64,000 nucleotides of DNA from Amoebophrya sp. A120 (lineage: Eukaryota; Sar; Dinophyceae; Syndiniales; Amoebophryaceae), in the NCBI GenBank assembly GCA_905178155.1, contig CAJINV010000002.1, positions 11,348,591-11,412,590 of the forward strand, given 5' to 3'. Every line of letters begins with the position of its first letter. Positions within the stretch are counted from its first letter, which is position 1. Position numbers and translations under genes: made by a program. The notes beneath the pieces were generated by a model. The model made no database searches, was not told the DNA's origin, and saw only the letters and a list, made by a program, of their open reading frames with translations. Below, in pieces: positions 32,625-44,200 of this stretch.

Positions 32625-35235
32625 TTTCTCTGCTACTGCTCAGTCTCCTGCAACTACAACTGTACCTCTTCCTCTGCTCAGCTCGCTCCTGGTTTCCGAA
32701 CGCGTTCACGGTGACTGGTGTACACCTATTCTCGAGTCTGCTGGTTCGCGGATTTTCCACGACAAGTAGAGCGAAAATGCGGGCGTTCTTAATTACGGCA
32801 AATATCAGGTTTCGAGTTCTCCTCCTTGCCCCGCTGGTACTAGAGCTTGTGGTTCTGGAGCTGGAAGATGCGGGAAAATGGCGTACACTGCGCAGGGCGG
32901 CGGTCGTAGACAGGTGCACCACTTCGACTTCGTCCGTGCACCCGCCCTTGTCACGATTGGGCCGTGGTAGTAGAGCCTACCTCAACAACTATGGGGCCCG
33001 GTTCCCGTGCGGGGCGGCCAACGCGTGCATTACGGAAAGCACCTCCAGTCTGCATTGCGAAAGTGCCCGCATCTGTTCGCGCTGTTCTTCCGATGACAGT
33101 AAGAGCTAGAGCGGCTGTCAAAACGAAAACAGCAACCTCCAGAAGGGAACTGGTTCTTCTTTTGGTCGTGCCAGCACAGGTGCCCTACACGGTGACAAGC
33201 GGAAACCGTTCGTAGCAGTAGAAGTGCGGCCTTCGGGTCCAAAAACTCAAGCTGTACTTCTAGGGCTAAGAAGTGGCAGCCAGAAGCTCCCGGCGCAGAG
33301 TTCAACTCACCGTCCCGCCCCTCGGAACTTGTTACAATAAGTGCGTCTTCGTACCTGCGGCTGTTCTCCTACTGTTGCGGCTGCCGTGATACAACCTCTG
33401 CGAAATACGACGGCTTGACAGCAAAAGAGCGAAGAGGCAGAGGTGGTCACAGTCTGGATGCTGCAACTAAACAAATATCCGAATTCCACACAATCAAAAG
33501 CAAGAGTCGAGTAGTGATACCTAGAGCTTGACCGCCTACTACAAGTGAAAGTGCATAGGTAACGATAGATGGTGATGGATCGCGATAACGTACCGACCGA
33601 CTCTGGTAGTTCTAGGTAGGTAGTTGTCGTTACACTTACACTTTCTTCAAGAAATTATGCCGGAAGAAAAAGTACCTCACCGGAAAAGTAAAGCAGGTAG
33701 CGCCTGCAAAAACAACGATGGCGCGGAAGCTTCTAGCGACGCAGGAATTTCGCATTCGCTTGCTTCATGGTTACTTTATCCTTAAAGTAGACAGAAAAAG
33801 AAAAAAACAACCACAGACGAAAGCTTTGTTACTATTGCATTTTTCGAGGGCGTGAGTATAATCCATGCTCTCCTCTCCTCCACGCAAATAGCTATCATGA
33901 ACCGTCTAAAAAAACCTGTCGCAGAGACAGTGAGTTGCGGCAGTAGGAGTACGTAGCCGTAACGGTCGTGTTTCAAAAAATTGAAATAACTGAAAGCTTT
34001 TATCACTTGCAATATTCGCAGTGAGCACAATGCAATATTCGCAGTGAGCACATGTTTGAGCCATATCTAAACTGAAGTAGATCATGTAGGAGATATGTAC
34101 TGCACGTGCACAAATGAACAAGAATTTTGAATTTTCATTTCTTGCCTGCGCTGCGACTGCTCTGGATGGTGACAGGCAGCAGCGCGAGCACGCCGCGAGG
34201 ACGAAGAATATGCGACAACAAGCAAGCTACGCACTGACGAAGATACACATCGTGGTCCCATTTCCACCTTTTTCTCGATGCGATCTCGTACAACTAGAAC
34301 TACTCACATAAAAATACAACATGGCTCTACTACCGAGGGAGCGCTGAAAGAAATGTTTTCTTTGAAGATACATTTTACGTTCGGCGGAGTGAAATTCGAA
34401 AGGCGAGTCGCCGCGTTGGCGTTCACAGAACATGAGCAAGTCGTTCGATGTTCCGTCACGGTGCCAGCAAAAGGTTATGCGCAGCTGCTATTTCTGGCAA
34501 AATGAATGCGCATGCCGAAAGATGAAAAAAGGAAAAAGCTAAGCCCAGATGAGAGTTCGATGCACTACAAAAACAATGAATTCTGATGGAGTTAGAAGCC
34601 AAAGCCATTTAATATATTCCGCGTCCGCAACAACGGAAAGTCGTTGAATACTAAGCGCATCTGACCCTCCCATTACAGCAGTATGAAATTGGAACCTGAT
34701 TGTCGCTAAAAAACCTGTATCTGTTGGATGTTCGCTACAAAATCAAAACTAGTCGCTAGTTTGAACATTGTTTTTGCTTTTTCGAATACACTTAAACGTA
34801 GGAAAATTCAATATTAATTATCACTAGAGGGTAGAAATAATCCAATGTTGGATTGTCCAAGTCTTCTAATTTCATTTTCTACATCAAAAACCATGTTGAA
34901 GCAGAAAAGGACTGGGACTGCTCCCAGTCTCAGTCATCATACCCAAGCCCGCCATCCTGGATGCTAAGAATGCATTTGATATTTTTCTTTTTGGTTGTTT
35001 TCAGGCTTTGCAGAAGCCCATAGTCCTTCTAGACTTCTGTGCGTCTAATTTATGATTCTACTGGATTTCATTCATCGGTTATGTTGCATCTTCTCGACTG
35101 TTCTACTTCGCCTTCGGAAAGAATAAGAATCCAAACAAGTGGCAGAAGGCTCCTACAGCCGCGACTTTCATCTATTGGTTTTAGCTGCAGATAAGAGCTG
35201 GCCAGCTGTCGCAGTCTTCGCCCTGTAATTGCATC
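32625..35235. other. Intergenic or undetermined
   Basis: 32640-33300 is moderately GC-rich and open in several frames on both strands (181 codons plus; minus stretches such as LLLSSEEQREQMRALSQ near 33090), so an exon may exist, but the frame cannot be decided. 33500-35230 is AT-rich with nothing recognised. Confidence 0.4.
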
Positions 35236-38200
35236 TTACGTATTTTCTTTTTCCTCTACTCCCGTAGTCTCTCGTGTCGGCCTGGCTTCGCTTTGACCGG
35301 GCCCGGTGGAGGCATTACCTCCACTCAAGATAACATCACTTTTGACCTCGCCAGAAACTACGCTGGAAGTTGTAGTGGTTTGATTTTTTCGTGCAGGAAC
35401 TGCAACTACACATCCGTCGATGTTGACGCGAGAAACAACTGCGCCACCAGCTTCATCGTCGATTGACGGTTCCCTCGGGCAGTTCTTGATGATGCCGTCA
35501 AAGTCATAAAAATCGGTGAGCAGAAATTTTGGTTTCTCCCTGTCCAGGTAAGGCATGATCACCTGGCGAAGACAGCGATCGGAGACTTTACCCGACAAGG
35601 GATCCAACTCCACCTCCACAGGCCAGCAGCTTTTACGCTGCAGCGCGAGCAAGTCCCGCGTCAAGTTGTTCACTCTGCCCCGAGCTGGTGCAGCCGGCTC
35701 GTCTTGTTCCCCACCAGTCATCTCAGTATTCTCATTGTGATTACTAGAGTCGGTTCCATCGGGAGCTCTGAGTGCGCTGTTTTCATTTGTTCCAAGTACA
35801 GCGGAAAGCAAACTCTGTCTTGCTTGTTCTTGCTCGCTTTCACGACCTAGGAGCATGGCAGCAGCAGTAGGAGGAACAACAGAGGCGCTCTGTCGTGTTG
35901 TTGATTCCCTCGCTGAAGTAGAGCTTGAGGACACAGAGCCGCCAACATCTTCGGAATTTTTGCCTCTGCTGGTTCCGTCTTGCGGCTGCAGTGCCGCCGC
36001 GGGGCCCGTGGTGGATTGGCCTTGCATTTCGACATCTTGTTCTTTGGCATTTCCAGTGTGGTGCTGCGCCGCGAGACCCGGGCCTGTTCCGCCTACGCAT
36101 ACGTCGTCTTTCTTGGTGTCCTCGTCGTGTTCTTGTTGACCGACTCTGGTTCTTTGCGGATTAGAAACTCCAACATGATGTAGTTCGTGATGGTCTTCGA
36201 CGTCCCCTTGCGGTTGTAGCTCGACGGAGGATCCCCATCCCGCCCTGTTGACATGATTATGATCCCCTGTTCCAGCTGCCGCTGCGTTGCTCTGGTTGGC
36301 AAGCAGCTCCTGATCGTTCTCCCGCGGCCCGTTATTAATAGTAGAATGGTTGTGTCGTTCATCTTGTGCAGGAGCAGCTATGCCTTCGTCAGTGGTCTGG
36401 CCGTTTTCATCTTCAACTTCGTCGCCTTGTTGCTCCATGTCAGCATCCTCGTGTTCGTCGCCTACTTGTTCGAAGTCAGATTCAGACAGATCCTCATCGT
36501 CATCGTCGTCCTCTTCGTCTTCGTCGCCCACCTCCTCCTCGTCGATTATGATTATGCCTGCTCCGCGACCGGCCATGGGGCCGACCTCTTGTTCATCATC
36601 CTGCTCGTCTTGATCGACCAGAGCAGCTGGTTCGCCTAAGTCGTCACCAGCAGCGTCATGCTCATTCTCGTCATCAGCCAAATTCCCGTTCTCCAGGTGC
36701 TCCTCCTTCCGCCGCCAAAAGTACAGCGAAACCTGGGCAAACTGGGGCAGCGAGTACTTCTTGTGCACCGCACACATCTATCAAATGCAAAAATGTCTGG
36801 GTCTGGAAGAATGCAACTTGTGTTGATACTGCGTCTGCATTATCCAAAAATGAAAATCTGTATTGCATGAACAGCAAAAGAGGTCTGGTTTTGGCCACGG
36901 CGAGATGGCATTTCTCATGCGGTATAGGCATCAGAAAGCCCTCACAAGATCTGTGATGCTAGGGCATGCATCGCAGACATCAGGAGTCACGCAAAATGTG
37001 CATGACAAACCGGCGGGATATAAGTTGGGGAGCACTGATAGATAAAAAGGTAGCATGCACAGGGGAGAGTGGCCCCTGTTGCAATGCTGACCTATAAAGA
37101 AAGAGAAAGATCACGAAGATCCGTATCGTACAAGCAAAAGGACCCACGCATTGCGGGGCGGGATCCGTATCGTGAAAGATCCAGTAGTTTTTCTAGTCTA
37201 TGCTGTGCCCCTTACTAGCTTGCCGTCGAGTAGAAGTAGAGCTGATTTTATTGCAATTGCCGCTTTTGCGATATTTTTAGCGGACCCCGCCAAAATACCC
37301 TCATGCTTTTCCCGAGTAAACTCATTGCAACTAGAAACATCCCCTTCCTGCTTCGGCGCACCCCATCTGCCTAGTCGCCCCTAGGTAGATGAGGGAATTT
37401 TTTGTGTGGGCTTCTTCCTGCTTAATTAATCTGACAGGGGCTACGTCTTTTTTTTCTGTCTTGCCAGCAGAGTGGGTGAGGGAACTAAACAGGGATCGAC
37501 AACGAAGTGCAGGACCAGAGGACGAGAGCCGAAAAGGTACAAATCGGGAAAAAATGCCGTATACCCGCGTAACCTGGTATGTGAATTGTGCTACACTCTT
37601 CACATTTCAGAGATCGCACCCGCTCGCGCAAAAAATTAGATAGTGAATGATGAAAAATTTGCGAGCCAATAAAAAAAAAAAAAAATGCGCATGACAAACC
37701 TTGCCTCCTTCCAGACCCAGACTACATTTTTACATTTGATAACATCTCTGTCGGCTGGCGAATAGGCTGCCCTTCGCGGTTTCGGGGTACGAACTCTTTC
37801 GGGGGCACGGACGCAAGCTGGTACAAGTTGCGGACCTGGTGATGAAGACGACACTATCTTCACAATGAGTGGATAAATGAAGTGCTGAAATAACGCGCAG
37901 TGGGCTCATAGCGCTGTGCGCGTGTGCGCACTCAGGACTACCTGCGAGGAGTCTCTGTTTTGCTCCTGCACACCATAAATCCCACAAAAAAAAGAAGAAC
38001 GAGTTCTACATGTAAAAAAACCGAAAAAACCGAAACCTAAATCCAGCATCAGCATGTCATCTGAATTGCAAATGAAAGCAGTAATTTTGATGTGTACTCA
38101 CTGCAGCAATGGTAGAAAGAGACGAACAACGATACCAGCGATCTTGAATGCGCGTCCTGTGGAAACTCGAGCTGGTCGAGGATAGCGCTCGCGTTCGCTG

Positions 38201-41200
38201 GTCCTGTGTACTCCCCGTCATGGTGCTGGATTTGCCGAACCAGCTGATGGAGTTGTAATTGTTGATGTAGCTCATGCTCATCGACCGAGAGTTTGACTGA
38301 GAAAAATAACAATAGTGAAACTAACTCCAGCTCCATACATTTACATGCATACTAAACCATTATAAGTGCAGTGTGTAGATGTACCACTTCGGCGCAGTGG
38401 AGCACCGCATGCGCTAGCAGGCTGGGCAACTCTAACAAGTAGTCGACTTCCAAGATCGTGAGCTCCAGCAGGTAACTGGCGATCAAATTTCTGAGGACGA
38501 AAAGGGCCAGGCCCTGCGAGTCGACCTTGATGTTGTCCTGAGGTTTGGACAGCATGTCGACGAAACCCGTGCGCGAAATGGACACAAGCAATCTGTCCTT
38601 CTTAGGGGTAGCACTTGGCAGGTAAAATTCTGCCCAAACGGGAACCGTTCTTGAAGATCGTGATGTTGCCACAGGTCGCCCTGTCGCGGTCCTTGGCAGA
38701 CTCGTTGTTGATATCCTTTGTTTTTGTAGTCCATCGCTTTCATCTCCGGAAGCAGGAGCAAGAGACACAACCTCGGCGGGCTCTTGCTCGTTGTTCGTTA
38801 GTAGGTCGATGTCTTCATCTTCTGGAAGTAGGTAGTTCTTGTTTGGACTAGAAGTCAACTTCCGCTGTTGTTCGACGCTTGGGCGGAGGTTCCGAACTGT
38901 CAAAAGCTCCTCTTGCTGCTCTTCCTTGAAAATCTGGAGAAATGACACTGCGGTGGGTGCGCGCAGCACGTAACCGTATTTCAGCAGGGTGGCCAGTTAT
39001 CAAGTGTAAAAGTGTCTGGGTCTGGATCTGGAAGATTGCCAGGCTTGTCATGCATATTTTGCATAACCCATGATGCCTGTAATGCATGGCCGAGCATCAC
39101 AGATTTTTAAAGGGCCTTCTGATGCGTATTCCGCATGAGAAACGCCCACTCCGCGTAGCACAAACTGAACTCCTCTTGCTGGTCATGCAATACAGATTTT
39201 TTTTACCTTCCAAAGACAGCATCACAAGTTGCAACCTTCCAGACCCAGACATTTTTACATTTGATACCAGTACATCAAACTCCATTTGTCGGATGTTATC
39301 CTCGGTGTACGTGTGTTCGCAAATGAAACCTGAGTTGCATTTTTTTTTGTAGTAGTTACTCTTACTCAATCACAACAATACTATCCAGAGCCAAGCAAAG
39401 GACAGAAAGAAAACTAGCATCTATGTATCACCGTATTCATCTTCAATGGTGACTTCAAAGTTGTTTTGCTTTTGCTTTACCTCTACCTCTTTTAGGTGGT
39501 TTATTTGGTATAAATATTTATAATACCGAGTTCATCGACAATCGCCGGCCTCGTTTCCTCTACCTTGCTCGCGATGAGCAGGCACGCCAGGCCGACGAGC
39601 TGCAGCTTCTTGCGGGACTGCAAAGCGTGGTGGTTGAGAAACCGGTCCAGGATTTGGATGGCCAGGAACAGCGTGGATATCCATTCGAACTTGAATTTGT
39701 GATGAACTTCAATCAGCCAGTCGACCAGCACGGAGCGCATCTCCACCGTTATGTCCTTCTGATTCTCGTACATGACCATCTTCTCCTTCAAAAAAAGCCG
39801 CTCCGTTTCAAACAAATACTTCCTCGCTGCAACACCGTAGTAGTCAAACTCTTGCTCATCTTCTTTGAAGAGGGGTGATTCTTCTTTACCTCGACATCCG
39901 TGTTTTACACCTCCTCCTGGCACGACCGCTCTACTTGAACAAGACTTGGTCGTTCCTGTACTAGAACCCTTGGATCTAAAAGTTGTATCTTCTTCGCATG
40001 AGGTGGACGATTTCGCAGATAAGCTTCTTGCTCTCGTCCTTGGAGGCGCGAACGGCCTCTTGAAGTCCATCGGCAAATCTGGGCTGAACCGCTCAAAGTC
40101 CCGTAGCTTCGCGTGCGCAGCCCAGAAGCTCTGTCGTGTGCGCCATTGCGGTACGGCATCCAGCCGCTCCGACGGCAGCCATGCGGGATTGGGCTGCATA
40201 TAATAATTTTGAAGTGTTGCTTGCGAGTAGATCACCGCAGTGTTGCTGGCTGGGTCTTGCGGTACTAGCGGTACTAGTGCTCCTCCGCCCGCATCATTGT
40301 GGTAGGGCGCCCCGGCTGTCGCTATGGCGTAGTTCCTTGCGTTTCTCCCACTCCAGCACGTGTCGGCCGGAGATGCGTTGTACTTTTTCCAGATGTTTTC
40401 CGGATCCACATCCCCTCGTATGGCGTCGAAGTACTCGTGGGCCAGCGCCTCCTGAATCTGCATGCGCTTCTTTGGGTCCATGGTCAGCAGCGCCCGGAGC
40501 AGCCGCACCCCTTTCTCGCCGCCAATGTTCGCCAAAAACCGCACCTGTTCCGCGTTGTACCGGGCTCGGAGCTGCTTTCTCGGCAAGGCGAGCTCCTCGT
40601 CGCGAAAGGAAAAGAGTTTGCAGGGCCGCCAGAAAGGGAAGTCGCGGCCTCGCACCACGTCCCACTCAATCGGGGTACCCAACAGCCCGAACAGCTGGTA
40701 CACCCAACTCACTTCGCTGTCCAACACCAAACTACCGAGGTTTTGCGGCAGCCAGTGGGATACCCATGAGCAGCCGATCTTGTTCATGCACAGGGTCTAT
40801 CAAATGTAAAAATGTCTGGGTCTGGAAGAATGCGCGATTTGTCATGCTGCTTTTCCATGACCCATGAGGTCTGGAATGCAGGACCTAGCATGACAGATTC
40901 TGCGCGACCTTTCTAATGCCTATCCTGCGTGAGAAACTACCTCCCGACTTGGTCAAAACTAGACGACTTTTGGTAATCATGCAACACAGATTTTTGCATG
41001 CTGCAGATTTAGCATGACAAGTTGCAATCTTCCAGACCCAGACACTTTTACATTTGATAGGGTCCCCAACAGCAGCCCGCACTGCCACAGGTCGCTGTCG
41101 AACAGCGGGCGGCTGGGCGACCGCGGCGGTATGGAAGCGTCAGGTTTGAAATCGACAAAGTTGAAATGATTTGTCATGCATAAAATGCAACTCAGAGACT

Positions 41201-44200
41201 GTCTCTATTGCAGAGGACGCAAGGGAGGCAGATTGTAGTGCTGGCAAGGGTCCAGAATTGGGTTGCTGATTAGCATGACAGAGGGGAGTCCTTTTGCCCG
41301 AAACAGCATGACAGACTTGCTCTAGAAGCCAGGAAAATTTGTCATGCGCCAATTAAAAACTAGGCGCCAACTGGTATCCGTTTTACGCATCACAAATTAC
41401 TTCAACTCTGACGATTTCGATCCTGACACTCCCATAGAAGGCGGGGGACGCGCGGTAGACGAGGCACTCGCGCTCGTGCCGGTGATCGCCGAGTTCATAT
41501 GGAAGCAGGTGCCTTTCGGGACCGTATCTTTTGGGTTTGCTGTGGTCTCAGCCCCGGATGTTGTAGATGATCCAGACGACGAAGCTGCTGCATCAACTGT
41601 GACCCCTGCCGTCTTATTTGCTCGTTCCATCAACGTGGAAGCCGGAGGACCACGTACTTGCTGTGAAGATATTTTTTTTTTTCGTGCGAACAGCAAGAGA
41701 ACAGGAGTAGTCAGGATCTTGTACCTCATCCTGTGAGAGAACCAAAAATAGAACATTCAAAAGCTAGCAAAGCTACTCAGTCACTGAAAATTATGCGTCG
41801 CACGCTCATACATCGAGTTGTTTGAATCCGAAAGCATCAACGTAGATGTCGATCACCAACTTCTGCTGGTGCGCGTGAGTACTTAGTACTTGCAAAATCA
41901 TTTCCAAAAATTTCTATATGTAAAATCAAAAAAAGCAGCAGTCTAACAAGTAGATCACTGTACGACTTCTGCGTCTGCCGGCGTTCTGGTAGCACGTTCG
42001 ACAGGCGCAGTCGCTCCTGGCTCCCCTTGAGAAGGTAGTAAAAGCGCCTCTGGCGGTTTTTTCACGTAGGAGATGCCTAAATTATGGCACACTCAAACGT
42101 TACATTGATCGCTGTTCCAGGACTTTGGCCGGATTTGTTGTGCGAAGCACAAGCACCTGTGGCTACCTATGCATGACCCAGGGCCAGGAGGTCGTGGCTC
42201 GCATGACAAATTCATCCTGAAGCGCAATCTGGCACTCAAATCCGTGCCAAATTTGTGATGCAGATGCAAGCACAAGCAGCGAAAGCTTCTTGTTGTCTCT
42301 TCTGCTTTTCGTTTCTTTTGCCTTTCGTTTACGTTTTGCTGTTCTTGCATAACAAAGCACCACGGAATCACCATCAAGGAAGAGCGATCGATGGAACATT
42401 AAAATTTGAGAGCGCCATAAAAGTTTTCCCGATCGTGGGACAGCTTCTCGGACGGTTTTTCCTGAATCCCGTACCCGAAAAAAAAATCCAGTAGCTCGAT
42501 GGGGCTCCCTATCCTGAGTAACGACGTCCCCTTTTCAAGCTTGTCATGTAAATTTGGGCATGCTCATGATGTTTCTCATGCGGCTCTTGTTCTAGTCGTC
42601 CTCTCGTGTATTTAGTTTGGAAGCGATGAAACAAATTCTACTTCATTATTGTTATTCTCTATATGAGGATCCGGATCTGTGCTGCGGCTACACTAGCTGC
42701 AGCGAGGCACGAAATCTGAAGATCCTTCCAGGTTCGTCAAGCCTCAGAACAAACATCTTCCGAGTTGTTCCTTGTGTTGGCAATTTCTCAACATCACCGT
42801 CTAGGAACTTGTTTTTGCTCAGGATACGCCCAGTCGTCTCATCGAGCACAACCTTGCTGGCGTCCAGGTTTCCGTGCCCATTCCCGGTCGAGTGCAAGCG
42901 GTGCAGCAGCAAAAGCACGTCCCACATCATGACCTTAATCGTACGCGGCGTCAGCCCGTGCTTCCGGGCGTTGTTCACATCTTCTGGGCCAGGCTCGGCC
43001 GCTTGTTGTTCAACATCATCTTCCAAGTGTACGTTGCGCTGAAAGTCGTAGCCTCGGGCTGCGGCCTGCCGCTGCTTGTCGTGGCATCGGAGGTCCCGCC
43101 CCACAGTATTTTTCGCTTGTTGGGACGATGAGGACGAGGAGGACAAAGATGATGTCTCAGCTCCCCCACCAGCCGCGCCTCCGGCAGATCCGGGAGCCAG
43201 GAGAGCACCGGAACCGCCCTGGTGTCGTGGCAGGTCGTGTGCAGTCGCCGGGGCCGCCGCTGGGTTGCTGGACACTACCCAATCTCTCGCCTTGTTTCGC
43301 GCGGCAGCCTGCTCGGCTGCCAACCGCGGATCGGGATCTGCAATGTTAACGCCGGTGTTATTCGCAGTTTGGGCAAGAGCAGTTGGTGCAGTTGTAGCTT
43401 CCCCGCACTTATTTGGCGGCGGCATTTTTGAAGAAGACGATGAACTTGAGGCTGCGGCAAGAGGAACTTCCCCCGAAGATGATGTCGTTGAGCTGGTGCA
43501 AGAAGTAGTGTTAGAAGATACCAGCAACCCGCCTTCCGAGGTGCCTTGGTCTCCGGGTGGAATGCTCGTGTTTGGAGCTGCTGTCGACACCGTGCTGGAG
43601 TTCGATAGCGTGTTGAGCTTCAGAAAGAGTGATGAAGACGATGAGGAGGACGACCGAGCGGAAGCCGCACCACCAGCGTCGGCTGCTGGTCCACTAGCGT
43701 CGACTCCAGCGTTGTGGTTGGCTTTGCCTCGAGCCGCCGCTCGGGAAGCGGCGCTGCCCCGCTTCAGCAGCCCGCCTCCCCCGCCGGCAGTTGTGGTAGT
43801 GGCAGGGAAACTATCAGAGGAGCTCGAGGAGGAAGAGGACGAGGATGAGCCCGCCATAGAAGGTAGTAGCAGTGGTGGGTGCTGAGGGTGATCGACATGG
43901 CTTGCACTAGAAGCAGGCGCCGCAATTCTTGACGGTAGAAGATCCACCCTATCAAACATTTTCATTTCCATTTTCAGTAGATGATGAAGATGAACCCCTG
44001 CACTTGTTGGTCTTGAGAAAAAAGAAAGACGAAACAAACCCTCGTCCACTTCTCCGAAATAAAACTACGGTGGAGCTCCAGCTCAACATTCATTTCTCCC
44101 CTGTGCCTACGCATGTGTACAATCGGAATTGACAAAAAAGCAAACAGACAATAATACTGCATATCTGTGTCCATTGCCTCAAGAGTGTCGTCTTGCTCGT

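Noticed and set aside
36779-37015. The 36.8-kb family A copy as a truncated introner lacking one end
   Set aside because: The missing end and matching ACATC duplication lie at 37737-37746, so it is whole but interrupted by an insertion.
43076-43885. 269-codon plus frame
   Set aside because: Antisense of the Ser/Ala-rich insert in the fusion gene, whose own frame is phase-consistent with both neighbours.
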